Positions 18,511 to 29,927 of a stretch of 47,818 bases of DNA are shown here, piece after piece. Every line of letters begins with the position of its first letter. The stretch's first letter is position 1. Below the pieces are notes generated by a model. The model saw nothing but the letters and a program-made list of their open reading frames with translations. It did not search any database and had not been told where the DNA came from. The stretch spans positions 1 to 47,818 of the forward strand of contig JAEHCK010000022.1 in NCBI GenBank assembly GCA_020696345.1, written 5' to 3'. Source of the stretch: Thermoplasmata archaeon (GTDB taxonomy: Archaea; Thermoplasmatota; Penumbrarchaeia; JAEHCK01). The position numbers were made by a program, and so were the translations under genes.

Positions 18511-19143
18511 ATGGCCATTTCGAAAAAAACTCAAACGCCGAGTAGACTTAAAAATGCAATTCTTATTATACCCATAATTGCTATTTTTGCATTAATTTGG
18601 CTATTATCATTGAAATTGGAAATGTTGCCGGAAAGCCTAAGCATGAACTTGGATTTCGACACCTGGAAGAACTTTTGGATAACGATCTTAATTATCTTAG
18701 TAGTGGTTTTGGTTTGTATTCCACAATCGGGCGGGACATCTTCAGGTAAGGAAGTGAGTTCGACTTCAGAGGCGCCTAAAGCGACTTCTACTGAAGATTC
18801 CAAAACAAAAAAAGCCAAACGCGTTTCTATGGTTATCATCGAGAGCGATGATAAACCACTTGAGTTCACACCCATAACTGAAGCTGAAGCGGAGGAAAAA
18901 AGTTCAACTTCAACCGGTGTGGTCAATGCCGAAGGTGCTGATGTAATAAAGGTAGAAAAAGAGGAGATAAAAGCCGCCGAGATAATAGCCCCACCTGTAC
19001 TAAAAACCAAAGTTAAACCCGAGATAATAGAATATCCACCAGAAGTGGAGGGTGGAATATACGGCGACACTTTTATCCAATTCAATGATGAAAAGGTTCT
19101 AAAGTTACGAACATTGGTCGTAAGAGATATTTACCTGTTATAA
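18511..19143 (+). CDS. Membrane protein with two TM helices and acidic/basic tail, unknown function
   Basis: The ATG at 18511 is preferred over the GTG at 18502 because GGTG at 18501-18504 can act as its binding site. Two hydrophobic helices (about residues 17-36 and 53-71) are followed by a hydrophilic, Ser/Thr/Lys/Glu-rich stretch and a conserved-looking end (GGIYGDTFIQFNDEKVL). The tail is probably cytoplasmic. No domain is recognised. It precedes the S15 gene on the same strand but with a separate TATA box between them. Confidence 0.6.
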   Translation: MAISKKTQTPSRLKNAILIIPIIAIFALIWLLSLKLEMLPESLSMNLDFDTWKNFWITILIILVVVLVCIPQSGGTSSGKEVSSTSEAPKATSTEDSKTKKAKRVSMVIIESDDKPLEFTPITEAEAEEKSSTSTGVVNAEGADVIKVEKEEIKAAEIIAPPVLKTKVKPEIIEYPPEVEGGIYGDTFIQFNDEKVLKLRTLVVRDIYLL

Positions 19144-19160
19144 TGATTAGATTTAAGTAC

Positions 19161-19168
19161 TTTAAATA
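19161..19168 (+). promoter_or_regulatory. TATA box of the S15 gene
   Basis: TTTAAATA about 75 nt before the S15 start codon; GGAGGG at 19230-19235 is the ribosome binding site 5 nt before the ATG. Confidence 0.4.
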
Positions 19169-19240
19169 TAATGGGGATGGCTACTTCATGATTGAAATTA
19201 AAGATCAAAATAATGATCCTAACTTGATTGGAGGGAAATA

Positions 19241-19696
19241 ATGGCAAGAATGCATGCACGGCGAAAAGGAAAATCATCGTCCACAAAACCATATTACACA
19301 AGTGTCCCCGAGTGGATACCCTTAAAAAGCTCTGAGATTGAAGAGCTTATTGTGAAACTTGCCAAAGAAGGATTATCTACAGCTGAGATAGGTACGAAAT
19401 TACGCGACCAGTACAGTGTGCCTTCCGTTAAATTATGTACTGGAAATAAGATCACCAAGATCCTTCAAGATAATAAGATCCAATTTAAGCTGCCGGAAGA
19501 TATCAGCAATTTATTACGCAGGGTACAAAACATGGATGAACATATGATAAATAATCGGAAAGACCTGCATAACCGGCGCTCGATGAAATTATTAGAGGAA
19601 AAGATCCGACGAATGGTTAGATATTACAAAAAGAGTGGTGTATTACCAGATGACTGGAAATATCACCTGTCTTCGATCAAGCTAATACTTAAATGA
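19241..19696 (+). CDS. rps15: 30S ribosomal protein S15 (uS15, archaeal type)
   Basis: Binds 16S rRNA in the small-subunit platform. At 151 aa it has the archaeal/eukaryotic N-terminal extension (MARMHARRKGKSSS, PEWIPLKSSEIEELIVKLA, KLCTGNKITKIL) ahead of the bacterial-like S15 core (LHNRRSMKLLEEKIRRMVRYYKKSG). This is one of the clearest markers that the source is an archaeon. The start is set by GGAGGG 5 nt upstream. Confidence 0.97.
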   Translation: MARMHARRKGKSSSTKPYYTSVPEWIPLKSSEIEELIVKLAKEGLSTAEIGTKLRDQYSVPSVKLCTGNKITKILQDNKIQFKLPEDISNLLRRVQNMDEHMINNRKDLHNRRSMKLLEEKIRRMVRYYKKSGVLPDDWKYHLSSIKLILK

Positions 19697-19764
19697 GCAA
19701 AGTTTTGCGTTTTATCATATCAAGCTATCATATTGCTATTTTGTAGTCGAGCAGAGTTATTGAT

Positions 19765-20095
19765 TGTTAGTGGCAGTGATGAGGTATTGATTGACAGATG
19801 CCTGGATGGATTATCGATTGACAGATACCTTGATTTTATGTCGGTTTACAGATGCCCGGATTAATTGTTGATTGAACGAAACGTAGTTGTGATAGTAAAT
19901 CAACGGATCTTCCTAGCATTAATTCATTTCGGTATCTACTCAGCACCAACCCAGTACGGCATCTATTCATCATCAACCCATCCAGGTATCTGTTCAGCAT
20001 AAATTCATCACGGTATCTGTTCAGCATCAACTAATCCTGGTTACTGTTCAACATCAACACAACCTTGCATCTGTTCAGCATCAAATGAACACCGC
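19765..20095. repeat. Inverted tandem-repeat array 5 (27-bp period)
   Basis: Left arm: GATTGACAGATGCC units at 27-bp steps (anchor bases 19793, 19820, 19847). Right arm: GGTATCTGTTCAGCAT units anchored at 19931, 19958, 19985, 20012, 20039 and 20066. It sits between convergent genes. Unit and left flank closely match array 6, 9 kb away, so the two share ancestry. Confidence 0.9.
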
Positions 20096-20115
20096 CACTC
20101 CTCAACATTTTAGCT

Positions 20116-21474
20116 CTATGATTTGATTTTCTCTAATTGTTCTATTTTGTTTACGACATCAGCAGCACTTTTACTGCCAAAGATCGGAGAAATGATCTCA
20201 TGGATAGAGTCTATTAATCTTGGAATGTCCTCGATAATGGGTTTTTCCGATATAATGTCGATACTTTCAAGATGTTTGATCAGAATTTGCTTGCCAGTAT
20301 CACCCAACTTTTCACCAACGATCTGTAACACCGAGTCCAGAACCGAAATATCCTTTCCCAGGAATTGGTTAACAATGGGTACATACGAGTGTTCTTTGAT
20401 CATCATAGAGTTATCGAGTGGAAATGATAAAATACGCGGGTCTGCAGCCAAAATGTTCTCATCACGATAGGTATTGATAATTTCATCGTTGATCTTCTGA
20501 AATTCATTATAGTCCTTATATGCCGTAACAATGATCTCATCTGTATTGGTTGATAGATATAGTATGTTGGGGATATTCGACATTAGTTCATCGATCAATC
20601 TTTCTCTGATGTGGAGATATCCCGAGGACTTGAATTTCAAATGTGACAATGAAATAAACTCAAAGCCCATTAGATTGAGATTTGGTATGATCTGCTTTTT
20701 TATTATTTGATTTGATTCGAGCTTTTTTCTAATATTATTAACAGATGTTGCAGAGATCGAGATCTTTTTATTAATAGCAAAGTCAGAAAGGTCAGGATAT
20801 TGTATCAGTGCTAACAACACCTTGCGTTCCACTTTGGTTAATTTGATGATAGGTGAAGTTGCTAAGGGAATGTCATAATACTGTAAAGGGTTTAAGTATG
20901 GTTCATTCTTGACCATTAAATTTTCTCTATAATTGCCAGGTTGTTTTGAATAATCAAGCTCTTTATCTATTCCGAAATAGTTCTGTATTATTTTACTAAA
21001 ATCAAAAAAATTGTAGATCTTGGTTAATCCAAATGGAAAGATCACTTGTTTTTCCGTGTCTTCTTGCAAGTTATATTTATTTCTCGTAAATCTAACATTA
21101 TCATTGATCCTTTGCAGGTTAAGAAAGTTTTGATAAAAACCCATAGATAACCAAGAATCCGGTGTGCTGATAAAAAAGAATATATTGGGGATCCTTTTAT
21201 ATATATTACTTAACACACTTTTTGGCGATTCAGAAATACTTGGAAAGTATAACCTGTCATATGAAATTGTAAACAATTCAAATCCACAGTACTGAAGTGC
21301 TGGAATTCTGATAGTTTTAAAAAAATTATTTTTTTTCAATTTATTTCTAATGGTGGCGATAGTAGATGGATTGATATCTATGATATTGGAAAGTGTATTA
21401 TCATTTAACCCTGGGAATTTTATCATACCGTAAAATACAATTTTTTCCTTTTCTGTAAAATTTCGTTTTTGCAT
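20116..21474 (-). CDS. Large transcription regulator with two winged-helix domains
   Basis: 452 aa. Two copies of a winged-helix-turn-helix module: residues 1-60 (FTEKEKIVFYGMIKFPGLND..STIATIRNKLKKN) and about 215-275 (LTKVERKVLLALIQYPDLSD..SATSVNNIRKKLESN). Each is followed by a similar alpha/beta region with IPNIFFFIST or IPNILYLSTN, so the protein looks like an internal duplication, plus a C-terminal helical part. The fold resembles Lrp/TrmB-like archaeal regulators. Ligand and targets are unknown. It reads toward S15 across array 5. A second double-wHTH regulator lies at 35536-36606. Confidence 0.75.
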   Translation of the reverse strand: MQKRNFTEKEKIVFYGMIKFPGLNDNTLSNIIDINPSTIATIRNKLKKNNFFKTIRIPALQYCGFELFTISYDRLYFPSISESPKSVLSNIYKRIPNIFFFISTPDSWLSMGFYQNFLNLQRINDNVRFTRNKYNLQEDTEKQVIFPFGLTKIYNFFDFSKIIQNYFGIDKELDYSKQPGNYRENLMVKNEPYLNPLQYYDIPLATSPIIKLTKVERKVLLALIQYPDLSDFAINKKISISATSVNNIRKKLESNQIIKKQIIPNLNLMGFEFISLSHLKFKSSGYLHIRERLIDELMSNIPNILYLSTNTDEIIVTAYKDYNEFQKINDEIINTYRDENILAADPRILSFPLDNSMMIKEHSYVPIVNQFLGKDISVLDSVLQIVGEKLGDTGKQILIKHLESIDIISEKPIIEDIPRLIDSIHEIISPIFGSKSAADVVNKIEQLEKIKS

Positions 21475-21794
21475 GATAATATAATTGCAAAAGGGTTATT
21501 TATTCTTTATGTTGATTAATACAAAAATATCTTAATAACCGAGAAAAAAAGTAGGAGGAAGGATATATTTATACAAAGTCCTTGAGTGATTTGTAATCTA
21601 GCTCATTACTATCAAAATCTTTATAAACCGTCAGTGACAATAATTAGTATGCTACTTCTTAGCAAGAAATTAATCCTGCTAAAAAGATAATAATGCGGAA
21701 ATAACTACACATTCTTTGAGGAAACAACCCCAAACCTAAAATTATAACGATTAATCCTGCTCGTAAAATTGCCTCCCCCCCCCTAAACAACACC

Positions 21795-21860
21795 GAAGAT
21801 GTTCGCCGTTTTAGCCCCTTGTTTTTCTACTGGCTAAAACGGTACATCTTCCTTTTTTTT
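21795..21860. terminator. Strong hairpin followed by T-run
   Basis: GAAGATGT and CCGTTTTAGCC pair with GGCTAAAACGG and ACATCTTC around a loop of about 15 nt, giving 19 perfect pairs with a small internal bulge. A T-run follows at 21853-21860 on the plus strand. It could end transcription, or be part of a structured RNA. Confidence 0.65.
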
Positions 21861-21908
21861 AAAAAAAAATGTTTCGTAAAAAGAATAATCATTGATACAT
21901 TTTTTTTA
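21861..21908. repeat. Dispersed palindromic A/T-tract element, copy C
   Basis: A-tract plus ATGTTTCGTAAAAAG, then GATACAT plus a T-tract; matches copies at 9906 and 34372. It lies downstream of the minus-strand gene ending at 22057 and beside the hairpin. Confidence 0.55.
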
Positions 21909-22056
21909 AAATTAAATTTGAAAAGTTAAAAGTTCTGATCACTTTTAACTTTTGCCTGGGTAAGAATTCTTTACTTAGTGTTATTTATTATAAGAATTCT
22001 TAGCTCAAGAATAATTTGTGCCAACAAATTGTTCGAGTTTGACTTTTCCTTCTGGC

Positions 22057-22716
22057 TTATTTCACTTTCATTTTACAATTAATACATTTGATCTCTGAAA
22101 TATGGATCACCTCACCACAATATCCACACAATGAAAAGTTTTCAAGGCGGTACACATCTTCGGCCATGTCCAATGCCTCTCGTAGTGATCTTAAAAATGT
22201 TTCGAGTTCGGGTGGACGATTTATTATATTTAAGGCCTTTTTAATTACCCTTCTATATATTTTTTCTTTTTTCTTGTTATATGCTACGATCGCCTTTTTT
22301 ACGATCTCTTTTTCTCGTTTTTTGAACTTTTTGGTCAGGGTAGTTTTTGCATTGGCCATCTTATTCTTAAAGAATTCTTTCATCTGTATAACTTCATCCG
22401 CACCTTTTTGTTCTTTTATTTGTATTGACTGTAGTTGACCCTTTAAATCTTCCACTCGGCGCTGGCTGCCATAAAGTCCCTCGTTCATCGTCTGCTCTTT
22501 ATCTTGTAATTCTTTCATTAATTCATTCTTAAAATTATTTTCTTTCTCTTTCATTTTTAACTCCATGGTTCTTCCGAAATTCTCTATTTCAAGATTGGCT
22601 TTGATCAACTGTTTTACCAGTTTACTTTCTCGTTTCTTCATCTTTTTGATCTCTTCTTCTAATTCCTTAAGCGTTTTTAACTGAACATTTGATCGATCTC
22701 GAAGATTTTCAGTCAT
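22057..22716 (-). CDS. Coiled-coil protein with C-terminal zinc ribbon
   Basis: 219 aa. Residues 1-150 are a highly charged coiled coil (Lys/Glu heptads from LKTLKELEEEIKKMKKRE onward). A short helical segment follows, then CGYCGEVIHISEIKCINC, a four-cysteine ribbon at the C-terminus. It may be a scaffold or nucleic-acid-associated protein; no family is recognised. It is divergent from gyrB, sharing a 210-nt promoter region. Confidence 0.7.
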   Translation of the reverse strand: MTENLRDRSNVQLKTLKELEEEIKKMKKRESKLVKQLIKANLEIENFGRTMELKMKEKENNFKNELMKELQDKEQTMNEGLYGSQRRVEDLKGQLQSIQIKEQKGADEVIQMKEFFKNKMANAKTTLTKKFKKREKEIVKKAIVAYNKKKEKIYRRVIKKALNIINRPPELETFLRSLREALDMAEDVYRLENFSLCGYCGEVIHISEIKCINCKMKVK

Positions 22717-22861
22717 TGAACAAACTCCAAATCATTGATACAATATCTGATTTTTTACAGATTTTCCCTAAAACTTATAAGGATATATATACATTACGTA
22801 AATGAGGCAATTATCGAGGCAATATGGTTTTCTTCAGGATAGATAAGAGATTGATAAATGA

Positions 22862-22868
22862 TTTTATA
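22862..22868 (+). promoter_or_regulatory. Probable TATA box of gyrB
   Basis: TTTTATA about 62 nt before the gyrB ATG at 22930 would place the transcript start near 22892. A second TATA-like GGATATATATACAT at about 22781-22794 may serve the divergent gene. Confidence 0.35.
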
Positions 22869-22887
22869 CTATTTGCCTTGATCATAA

Positions 22888-24834
<1,947 letters not shown>

Positions 24835-24897
24835 ATAAAATTTAAAAGATAATCATAATAAAAATTAATAAAAATACACAGACCAGGGGAGAATAAT

Positions 24898-25338
24898 ATG
24901 GAAAATAACAAAGCAAAACGCAAAAAGAAAGATTTGAAAGGAGTGGATGCAAAATTTGATGAACGAAAAAAAGTTTCGAAAAAAATAACCGAAGATACCC
25001 AAAAAGGTTCAGGAACTTTTTCAAATATTCCGAAAGTCCAAGATATTGACCAATTGGTCGAGTTAATAAAACAGACCCAGAAGAATACCAAACATAACAT
25101 AATGGACCTCAGTACGGTATTCATCGAAGAGCACGCGAATGGTATCGAGATGTTCTTAAGAATGGCGATAGAATTAGAGCCTGACAATCCTGTACATCAC
25201 CATAATTATGGATTGTTCTTTGAGAGCCAAGAGTTGTATGACAAAGCAAAAGATGAGTTCGAGATCGCATTGGAAATGGATAAAGATAATGACCTCTTTC
25301 GCGTTGATTATGATAATCTGGTAAATGGTTTTAAATAA
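24898..25338 (+). CDS. Small TPR protein between gyrB and gyrA
   Basis: 146 aa. A basic N-terminus (MENNKAKRKKKDLKG) and a disordered Lys-rich stretch precede about two tetratricopeptide-like helical repeats at residues 80-140 (AIELEPDNPVHHHNYGLFFES, then AKDEFEIALEMDKDND). GGGGAG-like purines just before the ATG act as binding site. It sits 63 nt after gyrB and 42 nt before gyrA, so it is likely co-transcribed. TPRs bind peptides, so it may be a gyrase partner; this is inferred from position only. Confidence 0.75.
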   Translation: MENNKAKRKKKDLKGVDAKFDERKKVSKKITEDTQKGSGTFSNIPKVQDIDQLVELIKQTQKNTKHNIMDLSTVFIEEHANGIEMFLRMAIELEPDNPVHHHNYGLFFESQELYDKAKDEFEIALEMDKDNDLFRVDYDNLVNGFK

Positions 25339-25380
25339 AAAGATCTAGGCTAGAAGTAATGACTTAATGCAGGTGGAAAT

Positions 25381-28200
25381 TTGCAAGACGAATCCAAATC
25401 TGACAATAACAAAAACGAGACGAAAGACACTACCTCTAATGCAGATCAGCCTGAAACAAGTGATAAAGTAAAAGATGAAGATATGGAAAAAGGTAAAGAT
25501 GATGTAAAAACAAAGACCGAGGAAATTTCACCACCTGCCATGCCGCCGATCGAGGTAACCCAAGACGAGGACGAACGAGTTATTACACGGTATTTAGAGG
25601 AGGAAATGCAGTCATCGTACATTGATTACTCAATGAGCGTGATCGTCCAGCGCGCCCTACCCGATGTCCGTGACGGCCTGAAGCCCGTTCACCGCAGGAT
25701 ACTATATTCAATGCATGAAAGCGGTATATCATCAGATAAACCTTACAAAAAATCCGCACGTGTGGTGGGCGATGTTCTGGGTAAATACCACCCACACGGC
25801 GATACGGCGGTCTATGATGCTCTTGTACGCATGGCCCAAACGTTCTCGTTACGATATCCATTGATCGATGGCCAAGGCAACTTCGGCTCTGTTGATGGTG
25901 ATAATCCCGCCGCAATGCGTTACACGGAAACACGGCTTGCCAAGATCGCCAACGAATTGATAGTTGACATCGATAAAGATACCATCGATTATTCTCCGAA
26001 CTATGACAACTCACTAGAAGAACCAAAGGTACTACCAGCAAAGCTGCCAAATCTGCTTATCAACGGTTCTTCGGGCATTGCGGTTGGTATGGCAACAAAT
26101 ATTCCACCACATAATATCGGTGAAGTTGTGGACGGTATTATAAGATTAATAGATTCTCCCGACCTTAACACATTAGACCTGATGGATAATATTAAAGGCC
26201 CGGATTTTCCCACCGGTGCGATCATATATGGCACCCAAGGAATAATCCATGCATACCATACCGGCCGTGGACTGGTCAAACTAAGAGCACGGACAAAAAT
26301 TGAACAAATGAAGGGTGACAAAAAACGGATCATAGTGATAGAGCTTCCATATCAGGTCAATAAAGCTCATTTGATAGAGGAGATCGCAAAACTGGTAAAG
26401 AATAAACGTATCGATGGCATTACAGACCTCCGCGACGAATCCGACCGTGAAGGTATGCGGATCGTGATCGAGCTTCGGCGTGATGTAATAGAGGATGTGA
26501 TACTGAACCAATTGTTTAAACACACCGCCATGGCTTCTACGTTCGGGATCATTAATTTGGCATTGGTCAACAATCAACCCCGGGTATTATCACTTAAAGA
26601 GACTCTTGAATATTTTATCGATCATCGTCGTGTTGTGGTCCAGAGGCGATCAAAGTTTGATCTGGCAAAAGCCGAAAAACGACTTCGTCTGGTTGAGGGG
26701 TTATTGATCGCTTTGAAGAATATCGAAAAAGTGATCGAATTAATACGACAGGCAAAAACGGTGGATGATGCGAACCAGGCGCTGATGACACACTTCGAGC
26801 TTACCGACATACAGTCCAAAGCTATTCTTGAAATGCGCCTGCAAAAATTAACATCGTTGGAGAGCCAGAAACTGGACACTGAAAAAGAAGATCTGTGTAA
26901 AAAGATCAACGATCTAAAGGAGATATTAGCCAGTGAGGAGCGCATCAATGAGATCATCAAAGAAGAGCTATTGGAAATCAGGAATAAATACAATGATGAA
27001 CGTAGGACAGAGATAATCGTAGATACCATGGAGATCGAGCTGGAGGATCTCATACCTGTTGAGGATGTTGTGGTGACCATTACCAATACAGGATATATAA
27101 AACGCTTACCAGTTGATACTTACAAACAACAGCGCCGTGGCGGAAAGGGCATGATCGGGATCAAAACAAAAGAGGAAGATTATGTGGTTGATATTTTCAC
27201 TACCTCATCGCATAATTATATATTGTTTTTCACTAATTATGGCAAGGTCTACTGGCTTAAGGGTTATAGAATACCGGTCGGTGATCGGTATGCAAAGGGC
27301 AAGGCTATCGTGAACCTGCTGCCGAGGCTCGATGAGGGCGAGGCGATCAGGGCAATGATACCTGTGCATGAATTCGATGAACAGTACCATGTGGTATTTG
27401 TGACCCGTAAAGGAACAATTAAAAAGACTCCGCTGGTCGCTTACTCACACCCGCGGCAAAACGGTATTTGGGCGATCAAACTTGCGGAGGACGACGAACT
27501 GGTGAATGCAAAGCTAACCGATGGAACAAAGGAGATACTCATCGCAACTGCAGATGGTAAAGCAAATCGGTTTCCCGAGAGCGAGGCACGAGATCTGAGC
27601 AGACACACGCATGGGGTACGCGGTATCAGATTACGCAAAGATGATGTGGTCTGTGGATTTGCAGTTGTGGAGCCAGAATCAATACTGCTATCCATCACGG
27701 AGAACGGTTATGGAAAACGTTCACGAGTTGGTGATTATCGGCGCACACATCGTGGCAGCCAGGGTGTTATCAATATTAAAACGGACGATAGAAACGGTAA
27801 GGTGATCACCGTGCTCGAGGTAGAGGAGGAGAACGAGCTAATGGTCACCAGCCAAAACGGTCTGTTGATCAGAATGCCTGTCAAAGGTATAAGAGTGATC
27901 GGCCGTGCCACGAAAGGTGTGCGAATAATGAACCTGAATGAAGGCGATAAGGTCGTAGCGATTGCACATGTGCTCATGGAAGAAGAGGAAGACCAGATCT
28001 TGGAGGATTCTGAGGGTGCATTGGTAGAACCAGAAAATGTCAAAGTGACCAATAGTGAATCCGATGAAAAAACCGAAGATACCCGAGTTGAAACCGAGGG
28101 TTTAGAAGATTCAAATGTTGAAACTGATGAGGATGAGGATATCGAAGAGTTTGAAGAATTGGAAGAAGTTGAAGAGGAGAAAGAAAGCTCAGAAGAGTGA
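25381..28200 (+). CDS. gyrA: DNA gyrase subunit A with acidic N- and C-terminal extensions
   Basis: DNA cleavage and rejoining subunit. The start is a TTG at 25381, four nt after AGGTGG; no better ATG is in frame. Residues 1-65 are a charged extension absent from usual GyrA. The core starts at [17 protein letters not shown]; the catalytic tyrosine is Tyr181 in [10 protein letters not shown]. The C-terminal beta-pinwheel carries the GyrA box QRRGGKG at 584-590, the hallmark of true gyrase (versus topoisomerase IV). The last 80 residues are almost all Glu/Asp. At 939 aa it is longer than the usual 800-875. It works with GyrB encoded just upstream. Confidence 0.96.
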   Translation: MQDESKSDNNKNETKDTTSNADQPETSDKVKDEDMEKGKDDVKTKTEEISPPAMPPIEVTQDEDERVITRYLEEEMQSSYIDYSMSVIVQRALPDVRDGLKPVHRRILYSMHESGISSDKPYKKSARVVGDVLGKYHPHGDTAVYDALVRMAQTFSLRYPLIDGQGNFGSVDGDNPAAMRYTETRLAKIANELIVDIDKDTIDYSPNYDNSLEEPKVLPAKLPNLLINGSSGIAVGMATNIPPHNIGEVVDGIIRLIDSPDLNTLDLMDNIKGPDFPTGAIIYGTQGIIHAYHTGRGLVKLRARTKIEQMKGDKKRIIVIELPYQVNKAHLIEEIAKLVKNKRIDGITDLRDESDREGMRIVIELRRDVIEDVILNQLFKHTAMASTFGIINLALVNNQPRVLSLKETLEYFIDHRRVVVQRRSKFDLAKAEKRLRLVEGLLIALKNIEKVIELIRQAKTVDDANQALMTHFELTDIQSKAILEMRLQKLTSLESQKLDTEKEDLCKKINDLKEILASEERINEIIKEELLEIRNKYNDERRTEIIVDTMEIELEDLIPVEDVVVTITNTGYIKRLPVDTYKQQRRGGKGMIGIKTKEEDYVVDIFTTSSHNYILFFTNYGKVYWLKGYRIPVGDRYAKGKAIVNLLPRLDEGEAIRAMIPVHEFDEQYHVVFVTRKGTIKKTPLVAYSHPRQNGIWAIKLAEDDELVNAKLTDGTKEILIATADGKANRFPESEARDLSRHTHGVRGIRLRKDDVVCGFAVVEPESILLSITENGYGKRSRVGDYRRTHRGSQGVINIKTDDRNGKVITVLEVEEENELMVTSQNGLLIRMPVKGIRVIGRATKGVRIMNLNEGDKVVAIAHVLMEEEEDQILEDSEGALVEPENVKVTNSESDEKTEDTRVETEGLEDSNVETDEDEDIEEFEELEEVEEEKESSEE

Positions 28201-28261
28201 ATCGATAAAATGTAAATATATTCAAATCAGGTAAAAATAATTGCATATTGATGGTGGTTCA

Positions 28262-28798
28262 ATGCCGAAATTACCACAGGATATACTAAGAAAGCGTATC
28301 AAGCATGAGCTGGACATGTGTATACGCAAACTCGATCATATCATAGGTATCGAGGATCCTGACCTGAACAAGTTTCCGGTCAAGGTCATGGTGACCCTGA
28401 AGAATACGCCGGGACCCATCGTGAAAAAAAAGAAACTGGACCATAAAATAACGCACCAGTTCAAAATGCTGATCACCGAAGAATACCCATATGAAAAACC
28501 GATCGTTCTTTGGGAGAGTTTGATATTTCATCCGAACATCCAATTGCCCCAGGATGGCGGGCACGTGTGTACAAAATTACTGGATGCATGGAATTTCCAA
28601 TCCAATCTGATGTCTTTTATCAAAGGTATCGAAGCCCTACTGGCAAACCCGAACCCCAAAAGCCCATGGGGGACGAACAGCTGTACGAGCGCGGCACAGT
28701 ATTTTAACAAGCATAAATATGACCCGCCGCAAGTGGATGATAAAAAGGACAAGGGCCCGGTAATACGTAAAGATATTGATGAATATATTGTTGATTGA
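28262..28798 (+). CDS. E2 (ubiquitin-conjugating enzyme)-like fold protein
   Basis: The ATG at 28262, 4 nt after GGTGG, is preferred to a TTG at 28241; 178 aa. Pattern matches to the UBC fold in order: N-terminal helix (RKRIKHELDMCIRKL), beta strands with FKMLITEEYPYEKPIVLW (E2: F.I.FP..YP..PP.V.F), the HPN tripeptide at 90-92, a candidate active-site Cys103 in GGHVCTKLL (E2: G.ICLDIL), a central Trp110, and helix LMSFIKGIEALLANPNPKSPW (E2: LL.IQ.LL..PNP..P). HPN-to-Cys spacing is three residues longer than in UbcH5. No ubiquitin-like, E1 or E3 gene lies nearby. It follows gyrA on the same strand. Fold call good; conjugating activity uncertain. Confidence 0.75.
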   Translation: MPKLPQDILRKRIKHELDMCIRKLDHIIGIEDPDLNKFPVKVMVTLKNTPGPIVKKKKLDHKITHQFKMLITEEYPYEKPIVLWESLIFHPNIQLPQDGGHVCTKLLDAWNFQSNLMSFIKGIEALLANPNPKSPWGTNSCTSAAQYFNKHKYDPPQVDDKKDKGPVIRKDIDEYIVD

Positions 28799-28802
28799 TA
28801 AT

Positions 28803-29245
28803 GGCAGTGATGAGTTATTGATTGGCAGATGCCTTGATTCATTGTTGATTGACAGATGCCCTGATCGATTATCGATTAATTGAAACCTGGGTTAAAAAAT
28901 AAAATCCAGGTATCTATTCAGCACCAACCCAGCCAGGTATCTGTTCAGCATCAATCCCGCCAGGTATCTGCTCAGCACCAACCCAACCAGGTATCTGTTC
29001 AGCATCAACCCAGCCAGGTATCTGTTCAGCATCAACCCCGCTCGGTATCTGCTCAGCATCAACCCAACCAGGTATCTGCTCAGCATCAACCCAACCAGGT
29101 ATTTGTTCAGCATAAATTCATCACGGTATCTGTTCAGCATCAACCCGGCCAGGTATCTGTTCAGCACCAACCCAACCAGGTATCTGTTCAGCACCAACCC
29201 CACCAGGTATCTGTTCAGCACAAATTCAGCCTGGCAACTGTATAA
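28803..29245. repeat. Inverted tandem-repeat array 6 (27-bp period, about 13 copies in one arm)
   Basis: Left arm: two or three units with GATTGACAGATGCC at about 28818-28880. Right arm: GGTATCTGTTCAGCATCAAC-type units anchored every 27 bp from 28909 through 29206, with a decayed copy at 29233. It lies between convergent genes. Because 27 is a multiple of 3, both strands stay open over about 360 bases and mimic a protein of nine-residue repeats; I treat that as an artefact. Confidence 0.95.
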
Positions 29246-29266
29246 TAACAAATGAACATAAAAGAC

Positions 29267-29710
29267 TTATTTTTTAATAGGTATATGATTAAGTTCGATC
29301 CCGATTTCTTCGGCTACCTTCATTATACGCTCGTCACGGTAGAATTCCCCATAGTAGATCTTGATAATACCGCTATTGGCAATTAATTTAAAACAATTCC
29401 AGCATGGTGAGGCCGTGGTATATATCTCCGCACCATTGAGGGCAACACCGTTTTTGGCGGCCTGGATGATCGCGTTTGCCTCTGCATGTATGGTCGCCAC
29501 GCAATGACCGTTCTCCATATCACAGCCGATCTCTGTACAGTGCGGTCTACCTCGGATGCTGCCGTTATAACCTGTGGATAGTATTGTCTTCCCCTTGACT
29601 ATGACCGCGCCGATATGTTTGCGGTCGCATGTGGACCGGCTAGCGACCATAACTGCGATGTCCATGAAATACTCGTGCCAATCCTTGCGCTGTTTTTTTT
29701 GTTTCCCCAT
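29267..29710 (-). CDS. dCMP deaminase-type cytidine/deoxycytidylate deaminase
   Basis: Predicted to convert dCMP to dUMP for thymidylate synthesis. Zinc-dependent deaminase motifs: HAEANAI (His75, Glu77) and SPCWNC (Cys103, Cys106). The second-site motif with Cys58, Cys63 and Cys70 (HCTEIGCDMENGHC) is typical of the dCMP deaminase/ComEB branch. The second ATG at 29710 is chosen over 29716 because GAGGA lies 6 nt before it and abuts the first; 147 aa. It converges with the E2-like gene across array 6 and is divergent from gdhA. Confidence 0.92.
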   Translation of the reverse strand: MGKQKKQRKDWHEYFMDIAVMVASRSTCDRKHIGAVIVKGKTILSTGYNGSIRGRPHCTEIGCDMENGHCVATIHAEANAIIQAAKNGVALNGAEIYTTASPCWNCFKLIANSGIIKIYYGEFYRDERIMKVAEEIGIELNHIPIKK

Positions 29711-29830
29711 GAGCATTCCTCAAGAGTAATCGATCGAAGGTCTGTATGTTTGATTAATTATAAATTTTTATGGCAAAAAAGAGAATATCTTTACAAAATA
29801 TTGAAAAGATTTTACCGTGATATGTTAAGA

Positions 29831-29845
29831 AGATATTTATATAAT
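29831..29845 (+). promoter_or_regulatory. TATA box region of gdhA
   Basis: AGATATTTATATAATTT lies about 85-95 nt before the gdhA start codon, giving a predicted leader of about 60 nt. GAGGTAGATGAAATG contains the ribosome binding site. Confidence 0.45.
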
Positions 29846-29927
29846 TTAGTCTATCCTAACAAGAAGGGACCGTGATTCTGAGAATTTAACTAAAAATAAC
29901 CATCAATAAAATTTAGAGGTAGATGAA

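Larger units (their letters stand above)
21475..22056. other. Long AT-rich intergenic region with hairpin and repeat element
   Basis: About 580 bases between two minus-strand genes. It holds the promoter of the regulator, a C-run at about 21774-21783, a strong hairpin (21795-21851) and the third A/T palindromic element (21861-21908). AAGAATTCTT palindromic text also recurs at about 21963 and 21993. No tRNA or known RNA was recognised; an unknown small RNA is possible. Confidence 0.5.

Noticed and set aside
28803-29245. CRISPR array
   Set aside because: Units of 27 bp follow each other without unique spacers, part of the array is inverted, and no cas gene is present.
28880-29251. Repeat-protein genes on both strands with nine-residue units
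   Set aside because: Open frames on both strands are explained by the 27-bp period; no binding site or start context, and the same repeat type occurs in other intergenic gaps.
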